The position numbers and the translations under genes were made by a program. From UBA4644 sp034933145 (GTDB taxonomy: Bacteria; Bacillota; Clostridia; Oscillospirales; Butyricicoccaceae), in contig JAYFOA010000025.1 of NCBI GenBank assembly GCA_034933145.1, positions 1 to 64,000 on the forward strand: DNA of 64,000 bases, written 5' to 3'. Under the pieces are notes generated by a model that saw only the letters and a program-made list of their open reading frames with translations, searched no databases and was not told where the DNA came from. Of this stretch, positions 57,981-64,000 are shown piece after piece (position 1 is the first letter of the stretch; every line of letters begins with the position of its first letter).

Positions 57981-58193
57981 TTATATCTTTGTTTGTTTCT
58001 GCTTTCGGCATTGCCAGCGCAAACGTAAAAAGATGTTTTTGTTCTCAACATCGGTCTCCTTTGAGTAGTTGATAAAATTGTTCCAGATGAGGCAGTTGTT
58101 CAGATATTTCGTGGAAACACCATTAAACTTCTCAATTTTCAACTGCGAATGATAGTTGTTGATATGCTGGATGTTGTAAATGCTTATAACCAA
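57981..58193 (-). mobile_element. IS1595/ISXO2-type transposase remnant
   Basis: The peptide INNYHSQLKIEKFNGVSTKY followed by LNNCLIWNNFINYSKE resembles the C-terminus of IS1595-family (ISXO2-like DDE) transposases, whose ends read like HSRLK...FNGVATKYLNNYLVWF. Only about 55-60 residues of homologous frame remain. The DDE domain is missing, and no terminal inverted repeats or target duplication could be found. It is therefore an inactive fossil on the minus strand. Confidence 0.55.
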
Positions 58194-58258
58194 GCGGTCA
58201 GGCGCCCCAGCTCGCGCAAAAGCGCCGGTTCATCTATGGTAATAACACACCCAGCAGA

Positions 58259-58678
58259 CTACCGGTTGTTCATCAACGGTGGGGCCTTTACGTTTAGGTA
58301 GGTGGGCACATCGGAGAATTTCCCCATCGATATAAAATTGGCCTTCCCACTTTCATAGGTGATGTAATATATTTGCTCCTGTGCAGCATGTACCACATAT
58401 CGGGGCATCTGCCCTTCGTCGGAGATCAGACAGTAAACACCGAGAGCCTCTTCGGCATAAGTTCCGGTTTCCAGTACGTTATACTGCTTGTAGAGCATAT
58501 ATTGAGACTCCTGGTCAAGAACCAAATAAACCCTGTCGGTAGTTGCAGCCGTTACTGACCCGTCGGCATAACTGCCGACCTCCTGAAATTCATCCGCAGG
58601 CATAAAGAGCAGAATCACCAGTACCAGATTAGCGATAATCGAAAGAGTCAGCACCACGCTTTTAATTTGATTCTTCAT
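58259..58678 (-). CDS. Membrane-anchored protein of unknown function
   Basis: 139 residues. One N-terminal membrane helix (about 8-28) anchors an extracytoplasmic domain with VYLVLDQESQYMLYKQYNV and YYITYESGKANFISMG. No family is recognised. After the TAG stop the frame stays open for 24 codons (ending LLRELGRLTAWL), so the stop may truncate a longer ancestral C-terminus. It lies upstream of the transposase fragment on the same strand. Confidence 0.5.
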   Translation of the reverse strand: MKNQIKSVVLTLSIIANLVLVILLFMPADEFQEVGSYADGSVTAATTDRVYLVLDQESQYMLYKQYNVLETGTYAEEALGVYCLISDEGQMPRYVVHAAQEQIYYITYESGKANFISMGKFSDVPTYLNVKAPPLMNNR

Positions 58679-58766
58679 AGGATCACTGCATCTCCTTGCT
58701 TTAGCTTATTTTTTTGCGTTGTATCTGCCGTTCGCCTTTGCATGCCGTGAGACGCGCTTTTGCTTA

Positions 58767-59594
58767 CTACGGAATCAGCTCAACACCTTCAAATAGCTGA
58801 ACAGAATCGATTTCCGTGCCATCGGCATCATAGCAGGAGGTTTCAACGGAATTGATCCAATAGGATTCACCGGTGCTGATTATTTTCAGCTTTGCCCATT
58901 CATCCCCCTGCTGCCCCAACAGCAAAATTTCCGTACCCGAAGGGAATAAAACGCTTTCACTGTCTCTGGACGGTTTCGTGTAAAAATGGAAGCTGCGCGC
59001 AAGAACCCTGTTCTGATCCGAATTGCCGCTTTGAATATATCCGTAAAACTCCTGCTCGACCAAATGCAGCATATGATCCTGCCAGCGGTATTCCAGATTT
59101 ACCCAATTTGCTTCCACGCGTGTCCATATTGCCCGCGTGCATACACATCCGGTACCGGCGTCATACCCGGAAATCCATTCATGAAGTAATGGATTTCCAC
59201 CCTGCGGTAAAATTTCGGTCAGCGTGCCGTCTTGGTATTCATACAGATATTCATACCATTCGTCCCGCATCGCCAGCAGCAAGGCGCTTCCATCCGGTGT
59301 GAACAGGTACAGGTCGCCGACAGCTACTACGTTTACCGAATGCTCCGATTCTCCGACGCGCAGCCATGTCTCCTGTGACATAAAGCCGTCCGGTTCCAGC
59401 GTCCAACCGCCGAAGTCCACCGTTTCCCGCGTTCCGTCCCCGTCCAGGTCCACCGCGCAGGATTCGGTGATCGGCACCGCCTCGCCCGCCAGCGCACGCT
59501 CCTCTAAAGAAAGCGCGTCAGGGGTTTCCGCTTCGACGGAGCAGGCGGCGCAGAAGAGCAAAAGCCCGACCGCGAGCAGCAGATTCTTTTTCAT
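58767..59594 (-). CDS. Lipoprotein with C-terminal SH3-like domain
   Basis: 275 residues. The signal peptide ends in the lipobox FCAAC (near residue 18). Residues 45-60 carry the calcium-binding-like CAVDLDGDGTRETVDFGGW. Residues 200-260 resemble a bacterial SH3 segment (LARSFHFYTKPSRDSESVLF, GTEILLLGQQGDEWAKL). It should be anchored outside the membrane; its ligand is unknown. GGAGGA precedes the ATG. Confidence 0.65.
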   Translation of the reverse strand: MKKNLLLAVGLLLFCAACSVEAETPDALSLEERALAGEAVPITESCAVDLDGDGTRETVDFGGWTLEPDGFMSQETWLRVGESEHSVNVVAVGDLYLFTPDGSALLLAMRDEWYEYLYEYQDGTLTEILPQGGNPLLHEWISGYDAGTGCVCTRAIWTRVEANWVNLEYRWQDHMLHLVEQEFYGYIQSGNSDQNRVLARSFHFYTKPSRDSESVLFPSGTEILLLGQQGDEWAKLKIISTGESYWINSVETSCYDADGTEIDSVQLFEGVELIP

Positions 59595-59611
59595 AAGGGC
59601 TGATCCTCCTG

Positions 59612-60085
59612 TTAATTTGCGTCACGGATCGTATAGTTTTCGAAAAAATAGTTGCACCATAACGCAAGATGGCTATTTAGCTCATCGCTAAGGGGAAGAA
59701 TGACGCCGTTAATGGAAATCATCCGGTTTCCGACAATAACCGGATAAGGGCCGACCGGCACGGTGGACTGCGGCTCTGTCAGCCGATATCCCCTGCAAAA
59801 CATGAGTTCGTAAATTGTTGTATCGTCCCAAATTGCGATGTGGGTATCCTTGTCGGCACCTGAAAAGTAACGCGCAAGCGTTTCCTGCAGGTTGGTCACA
59901 AACATGTCATCCGGCAGAACGGATTCCTCTTGTTTACCGGAGAATCGGGTTATACGGGCGGAGGTATATGCCGCCGGAGGCGGTTGATTTTCTCTATAAA
60001 TCAATATGCCCGCAAGGAGAACCAGGCTTAAGATGATAAGCCAAAGGGCAATGCTGGTGATTTTCAGCCGTTTTTTAATAAGCAG
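59612..60085 (-). CDS. Membrane-anchored protein with missing canonical start
   Basis: The frame is open from 59612 to 60088 and encodes KKRLKITSIALWLIILSLVL, then a second hydrophobic run and a soluble domain (ARYFSGADKDTHIAIWDD, VIVGNRMISINGVILPL). The helix precedes any ATG, GTG or usable TTG; the first TTG (60004) is inside the helix. Only CTG (60085) or ATT starts are possible. One extra A in the A6 tract (60071-60076) would join an ATG at 60099 to this frame. A promoter lies upstream at 60116-60144. Confidence 0.5.
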   Translation of the reverse strand: MLIKKRLKITSIALWLIILSLVLLAGILIYRENQPPPAAYTSARITRFSGKQEESVLPDDMFVTNLQETLARYFSGADKDTHIAIWDDTTIYELMFCRGYRLTEPQSTVPVGPYPVIVGNRMISINGVILPLSDELNSHLALWCNYFFENYTIRDAN

Positions 60086-60115
60086 ATGTCAGAGCGCATT
60101 TAAAATGTAACATAA

Positions 60116-60144
60116 ATTGTATAACTATATAATAAAACAATCAA
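60116..60144 (-). promoter_or_regulatory. Promoter upstream of the start-less membrane protein gene
   Basis: On the minus strand, TTGATT (60139-60144) and TACAAT (60116-60121) with a 17-base spacer. Confidence 0.5.
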
Positions 60145-60287
60145 CTGATCAAGCACGGGAGCAGCGTAGAAAAACTTTGTGGAATATTTTGGGGAACCTC
60201 TTTGTGTTTTCCTACGTCTAAAATATATTTCCCTTCTTTTCGCCCTCGTCCGATGCTTTTATTGTTCCAAACCGTACTTCTGCACAC

Positions 60288-60315
60288 AAAAAAGACGCCG
60301 CTGGGCGTCTTTTTT
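60288..60315 (-). terminator. Terminator after the small membrane protein gene
   Basis: AAAAAAGACGCC pairs with GGCGTCTTTTTT around GCTG, with a T run on either strand. It is 20 bases past the stop codon at 60336. Confidence 0.8.
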
Positions 60316-60335
60316 GCAGCATTTTAATTCAAAAT

Positions 60336-60782
60336 TTACTTTCGCAGCAGCTTGACGTTTCCGCCGATGACGGTCAGCAGCACCTGCAGGAAATAACCGG
60401 TCATGGGCGCCATCCAACCGTAAATTGTCCCGCCGGCCAGCAGCCGCGCGCTCAGGCCATCCACCGGGACAAAATACGCCTGGGGCAGCAGCCCCAAAAG
60501 CCCGGACCAGTACCGGCCGACGGCCACCTCCTGTGTGACCAGCAGTACCAGCATGACAAAGCCGAACGCGCTGAGCAGCAGCACTCCGCCCCAGCCAGGC
60601 AGCTTTTTTTCCAGCCGTTTGGCGGTCAGGTAAAAATACGCCAGTACCGCCAGCCCCAGCAGGATACCGGCCAGAGCCGCGTCCCCCTGGATCAGCTCCG
60701 GCCAGCGGGTCAGCGCATATCCGGGGATCAGTGGGACGACGCCCAGCGCCGCCGCCGCGAACTTCAGTCCCGTCTGCTTCAT
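60336..60782 (-). CDS. Small membrane protein of unknown function
   Basis: 148 residues with about four hydrophobic helices (5-25, 38-55, 65-85 and 120-140). It begins MKQTGLKFAAAALGVVPLIPG and ends GGNVKLLRK. No motif is recognised. The start overlaps the stop of the iron-sulfur aldo/keto reductase by four bases, so the two are coupled. Confidence 0.65.
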   Translation of the reverse strand: MKQTGLKFAAAALGVVPLIPGYALTRWPELIQGDAALAGILLGLAVLAYFYLTAKRLEKKLPGWGGVLLLSAFGFVMLVLLVTQEVAVGRYWSGLLGLLPQAYFVPVDGLSARLLAGGTIYGWMAPMTGYFLQVLLTVIGGNVKLLRK

Positions 60783-61888
60783 TTGGTGAAGTATTCGCGT
60801 GTCTCCCGGAGGCGGGCCGGAATATCAATCTTCTGCGGGCACTGGGCCGAGCAGGCGCCGCACTCGATACAGGCCTCCGCCTGTTTATCCAGACCGTCTT
60901 CCATATAATCACGGCGGCTGGCATCATAGACGCCCCAGGTCTTCGCCCGCATATAGTAGCGGAAATGCCGCGCGGGGTGGATGCCCTGCGGACACACGTC
61001 GCAATAGTTGCAGCCGGTGCAGTAGAGGTCCTGCATGGCGCGCAGCTTATCGTTGGTAGCCTTATAGACCTCCCGCTCTGCCGGCGTGACGGCACAGGCC
61101 GCATCGACCAGCGCGACGTTCTGCTCCACCATCTCGATGCTCTGCATTCCCGACAGGGCCAGGGAAACCGCATCAAAGCCGAGCACAAAGCGCAGGGCCA
61201 GCTCCACGGCGGATTTGGCCGGTGTGTCATACAGATTCAGGAAAGTCTGTCCGCCCTCGGCGATCGTACCGCCGCCCACGGGACCCATGACCATGATGCC
61301 CATGCCGCGGGATGCAAGCTCGGCCATCACCTGTTCGTTGGTCTGGTCGATCAGGTTATACTGGCAGAGAAGCGTGTCGAAGATGCCCCGGTCTGCGATA
61401 TCCACCATCAGCTGCGGAATGTCGTGAAAGGAGAAGGAGATGTGCCGGATCAGGCCCTCTTCTTTCGCCTTGACCATATCCTTGTCCATCTGCATTTTTT
61501 TTGCGTGCTCCCAGCGCTTTGCGTTGAGGGCATGCATATGGTAAAAATCGATGTAGTCGGTATCCAACTCCCGCAGGGAAAGCTCCAGCTTGCGCCGGAA
61601 CTCACCTTTTTCCTGTACCTCGTCGGGCGGCAGCTTGGAAGACAGATAGATCTTGTCGCGGAACGGCTTGACCCCCGCACCGACGATACGCTGGCCGTCC
61701 CGGTTCATATATCCCCAGGCGGTGTCGAAAAAGTTAATCCCGAGTTCATAGGCGCGGTGAAGGATAGGGATGCATTTTTCATCGTCGGCCCGGCGCTCTT
61801 TGCCTTCGCCGACGGTGGGGAGACGCATGCAGCCGAATCCCAGGCGGGAGACCATCGGGCCGTTTTTTCCAAATTGTTTGTATTGCAT
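60779..61888 (-). CDS. Aldo/keto reductase with C-terminal 4Fe-4S domain
   Basis: 369 residues from the ATG at 61888. The aldo/keto reductase barrel includes GLGFGCMRLP-type LGFGCMRLPTVG, NFFDTAWGYMN and YHMHALN. The C-terminal part carries four clustered cysteines CTGCNYCDVCPQG followed by CIECGACSAQCPQ. This fusion with two iron-sulfur cluster motifs is common in anaerobes and couples NAD(P)H or ferredoxin to carbonyl reduction. The substrate is unknown. It shares a symmetric divergent promoter with mrnC. Confidence 0.9.
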   Translation of the reverse strand: MQYKQFGKNGPMVSRLGFGCMRLPTVGEGKERRADDEKCIPILHRAYELGINFFDTAWGYMNRDGQRIVGAGVKPFRDKIYLSSKLPPDEVQEKGEFRRKLELSLRELDTDYIDFYHMHALNAKRWEHAKKMQMDKDMVKAKEEGLIRHISFSFHDIPQLMVDIADRGIFDTLLCQYNLIDQTNEQVMAELASRGMGIMVMGPVGGGTIAEGGQTFLNLYDTPAKSAVELALRFVLGFDAVSLALSGMQSIEMVEQNVALVDAACAVTPAEREVYKATNDKLRAMQDLYCTGCNYCDVCPQGIHPARHFRYYMRAKTWGVYDASRRDYMEDGLDKQAEACIECGACSAQCPQKIDIPARLRETREYFTK

Positions 61889-61919
61889 GGCGGTTTCCTC
61901 GCTTTCATAAACTATCGTC

Positions 61920-61961
61920 ATGATACCACAGATTTACATACCGCACAAGCTGTGGTATCAT
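61920..61961. promoter_or_regulatory. Symmetric divergent promoter with 12-bp inverted repeat
   Basis: ATGATACCACAG (61920-61931) and CTGTGGTATCAT (61950-61961) are perfect reverse complements spaced by 18 bases. Plus strand: TTTACA (61933-61938), 17 bases, TATCAT (61956-61961), facing mrnC. Minus strand: TTGTGC (61943-61948), 17 bases, TATCAT (61920-61925), facing the aldo/keto reductase. Confidence 0.6.
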
Positions 61962-61989
61962 AGATCATATCATCGTTTGGGGGCATTTT

Positions 61990-62403
61990 ATGGAGTTGTT
62001 CCGCGAACATCTGCCAGAGAGAGAGATTGCTGCGCTGCCTACGCTGACGCTCGCCCATGTGGGCGACGCCGTCTATGAGCTGCTGGCGCGGGGCGATGCC
62101 ATACATCTGGGCGCGTGCAAGGTGGCGGAGGCCCATCGGCGCACGGTGGCCCTGGTCGCCGCGCCGGTACAGGCAAAGGCCGCAAAGCATATTCTTCCAC
62201 TGCTCAGCGAGGAGGAAAAAGCGCTGTTTCTGCGGGGCAGAAACACCCGGGTCCGTACTGTGCCTCATCATGCGACCATCGGGGACTATGCCTATGCCAC
62301 GGGGCTGGAGACGCTGCTCGGCGCGCTTTATCTGGCCGGTGAGACAGAGCGGGTCGCCGCGCTGTGGGAAGAGATGAAGGCGGCGTTGTATGCGCAGACG
62401 TGA
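61990..62403 (+). CDS. mrnC: Mini-ribonuclease III
   Basis: 137 residues. The RNase III catalytic core appears as LAHVGDAVYELLARGDAIHLG, HHATIGDYAYATGLETLLGALYLAG. The double-stranded RNA-binding domain is absent, which defines MrnC. In Bacillus it matures 23S rRNA. Its usual neighbours are cysS and the rlmB-type methylase gene; here it precedes a phosphoesterase and a pseudouridine synthase, with overlapping starts. Confidence 0.9.
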   Translation: MELFREHLPEREIAALPTLTLAHVGDAVYELLARGDAIHLGACKVAEAHRRTVALVAAPVQAKAAKHILPLLSEEEKALFLRGRNTRVRTVPHHATIGDYAYATGLETLLGALYLAGETERVAALWEEMKAALYAQT

Positions 62404-63262
62404 GCGCCGGGCCGCCGGCGGCTATCACCCCTATCATGGCCGGCGGCACCCCCTCCGAATCTTTCTGATCATCTTTCTGACCCTGCTGCTGCTGGCCGGC
62501 GGGCTTTATATTTATGCCCGCTGGGTGGAGCCGCAGCTGCTGAAGACAGAACATCTGACCATTTCAGATCCGCATGTCACTGCCCCGCTCCGGGCGGTCG
62601 TGGTTGCCGATCTGCATGTGGGGATGAATTGCGGCGCACAGCGGGTGGCCCGGGTGATGGACCGCGTGGCAGAGCTTAAGCCCGACGCGGTATTTTTTCT
62701 TGGGGATCTGTTTGACAACTATTTGATGTATGCCGAGGGGGATGAAGCGCTGCTCGCGGAGCTTTTGTCCCTGTCCGCCCTGCCGGATGCGCAGAAATAC
62801 GCCGTTTGGGGGAACCATGATGTGGGCGGCGGCGCGGAGAACATTTATTCGGAAATTATGGAAAACGCGGGCTGGACGCTGCTGAAAAACGAGACGGCTA
62901 TTCTTCCCGGCAACATCAATCTCATCGGGGCTGACGACCTGATTTGGGGCCGCCCGGATGTGCAGGGGCTGACGCGTGACGACGCGTTCAATCTCCTGCT
63001 GTGCCATGAGCCGGACTATGCCGACCGGGTGACCGGGGTGCAGCTTCAGCTTTCCGGTCATACCCACGGCCTGCAGATTAACCTGCCTTTTTCCGCTTAC
63101 CGCAGCGCCATTGCGCCGCCGGGCGGGCATCACTATCTCTTTGGTCGGTATGAAAAGGCAGATGGCGGACTGGTCTACGTCACCCGCGGGATCGGTATGT
63201 CGCTGATGCCGTACCGTTTCGCTGCCGTGCCGGAGATCACGCTGGTGGAGGTCACACCGTGA
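62390..63262 (+). CDS. Membrane-anchored metallophosphoesterase (YkuE-like)
   Basis: 290 residues. A basic N-terminus leads into one membrane helix (about 22-45), then the calcineurin-like phosphoesterase domain with VADLHVG, FFLGDLFDNY, VWGNHDVGGG and LSGHTHGLQ. The anchored domain probably lies outside the membrane. Bacillus YkuE is the closest named type. It overlaps mrnC by 14 bases and the rsuA-type gene by four. Confidence 0.88.
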   Translation: MRRRERRAAGGYHPYHGRRHPLRIFLIIFLTLLLLAGGLYIYARWVEPQLLKTEHLTISDPHVTAPLRAVVVADLHVGMNCGAQRVARVMDRVAELKPDAVFFLGDLFDNYLMYAEGDEALLAELLSLSALPDAQKYAVWGNHDVGGGAENIYSEIMENAGWTLLKNETAILPGNINLIGADDLIWGRPDVQGLTRDDAFNLLLCHEPDYADRVTGVQLQLSGHTHGLQINLPFSAYRSAIAPPGGHHYLFGRYEKADGGLVYVTRGIGMSLMPYRFAAVPEITLVEVTP

Positions 63263-63978
63263 CCGGCCGGCTGGACCGTCTTTTGGCTGCCTGTCTCCTG
63301 CTCTCACGGAAGGAAGTGCAGGCCGCCGTTCGCGTCGGGCGGGTCCGGATCGACGGAATTGTCTGCCGTGACCCCGCTGCGAAGACGGACAATGAGCGGC
63401 ATTCCGTCACAGTTGACGGCGCGCCGGTACGGGGGGACGGACGGTTCTACCTTATGCTTTACAAGCCGGCAGGTGTTCTCTCCGCAACGGAGGATGCCCA
63501 CGGCGCCTCAACCGCCCTTGACCTTTTGCCCGAACGGTGGGGAAAAGCCGGCCTCGGCGTTTGCGGCCGCCTGGATAAAGATGCGGAAGGGCTGTTGCTG
63601 CTGACCAATGACGGCGCACTCAACCACAAGCTGACCGCGCCGAAAAGCCATCTGGACAAGAAATATCTGGTAACACTGGACAAGCCGGCAGACCCAGCCG
63701 ATAAGGAAGAATTTTTCTCCGGCATGGTACTTTCTGACTTTACGGCACTGCCGGCGGAGCTTACGATTCTTTCTGGGCATACTGCGTATGTAATCCTGCA
63801 TGAAGGCAAGTTCCACCAGATCAAGCGGATGTTCGCCGCACAGGGCAAACATGTTGTGTTTTTAAAACGGATTTCCATCGGCCCGCTGACACTCGATCCG
63901 GCGCTTATGCCTGGGGATTGGCGGGAGCTGACAGAGGAAGAAAAAAGGGATTTGTTGAATTCATTTGACAGGTTGTAG
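63259..63978 (+). CDS. 16S rRNA pseudouridine synthase (RsuA family)
   Basis: 239 residues starting at a GTG that overlaps the upstream stop. An N-terminal S4 RNA-binding domain (1-60, RLLAACLLLSRKEVQAAVR) precedes the catalytic domain with YKPAGVLSATED and VCGRLDKDAEGLLLLTND, whose Asp is catalytic. The family modifies a uridine in the ribosomal RNA, mainly U516 of 16S rRNA in E. coli. The gene ends at 63978; the last 22 bases of the window are noncoding. Confidence 0.9.
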   Translation: MTGRLDRLLAACLLLSRKEVQAAVRVGRVRIDGIVCRDPAAKTDNERHSVTVDGAPVRGDGRFYLMLYKPAGVLSATEDAHGASTALDLLPERWGKAGLGVCGRLDKDAEGLLLLTNDGALNHKLTAPKSHLDKKYLVTLDKPADPADKEEFFSGMVLSDFTALPAELTILSGHTAYVILHEGKFHQIKRMFAAQGKHVVFLKRISIGPLTLDPALMPGDWRELTEEEKRDLLNSFDRL

Positions 63979-64000
63979 AAAAAATAACAGGTTATTAAAA

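Noticed and set aside
60731..61963. 410-codon plus-strand frame opposite the aldo/keto reductase
   Set aside because: The reductase with its iron-sulfur motifs is convincing on the minus strand; the frame is its shadow.
1..64000. tRNA, rRNA or CRISPR sequences
   Set aside because: No cloverleaf-like segment, ribosomal RNA stretch or regularly spaced repeat was noticed in the intergenic regions. A covariance search was not possible here.

Overview
The window is chromosomal DNA of an endospore-forming, moderately GC-rich Firmicute of the class Clostridia, probably Oscillospiraceae-like. The class rests on a sporulation/germination set (a SleB-type cortex hydrolase with the coat protein GerQ; the rpsT-gpr-spoIIP block), Firmicute operons (rpmH-rnpA-yidD-yidC-jag, mrnC), strong AGGAG ribosome binding sites and TTGACA/TATAAT promoters. 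The family-level placement is inference. No tRNA, rRNA, CRISPR array, prophage or intact insertion sequence was seen.

Layout. 1-5000: the 5' part of a lipoprotein gene, a large PAS-GGDEF-HD-GYP cyclic-di-GMP protein, and the sleB-like/gerQ pair. 5000-16750: mostly housekeeping and redox genes: DegV, a radical SAM/MmcQ/TfoX-C operon, thioredoxin and thioredoxin reductase, an ABC-F ATPase behind an attenuator-like leader, a nucleotidyltransferase, and a tightly packed run of MscS channel, orphan adenine methylase, uridine kinase-like enzyme, lipoprotein and RNA uracil methyltransferase. 16750-18620: a conspicuously AT-rich insert carrying one ABC exporter. 18850-23300: an accessory stretch with an unknown protein, an LdcA/MccF-type S66 peptidase, an ABC-type AAA ATPase and a diguanylate cyclase. 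23300-29410: clpB preceded by a ribbon-helix-helix protein behind a dyad-bearing promoter, then a divergent DUF1177/GNAT/GNAT operon. 29450-34300: D-cysteine desulfhydrase-like enzyme, small acetyltransferase, VOC protein, DUF1003, SLOG protein and an unknown protein. 34300-36960: rpmH (44 aa), rnpA, yidD, yidC, jag. 37000-46540: DJ-1/PfpI protein, a GNAT, a secreted LysM 5'-nucleotidase, glpK with a queuosine-precursor-type transporter, a lipase/LysO/small exporter operon and arginase. 46700-57000: split transketolase, C69 dipeptidase, rpsT/gpr/spoIIP, GNAT plus methyltransferase, cyclophilin, an ATPase and a YkvI-like transporter. 57000-60150: a decaying zone with frameshifted or truncated small lipoprotein and membrane genes and an IS1595-type transposase remnant. 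60280-64000: small membrane protein, iron-sulfur aldo/keto reductase, mrnC, metallophosphoesterase and RsuA-type pseudouridine synthase.

The most noteworthy signals are regulatory. They are an RHH protein co-transcribed with clpB whose near-consensus promoter is overlapped by an AT-rich dyad; an ABC-F leader with a 7-codon uORF and two stacked intrinsic terminators; and a symmetric divergent promoter in which both -10 boxes lie inside the arms of a perfect 12-bp inverted repeat. The foreign-looking ABC exporter and the decay zone are the clearest signs of gene flux. I found no unmistakably new multi-gene system. The RHH-clpB circuit and the ABC-F leader are the best candidates for undescribed regulation.
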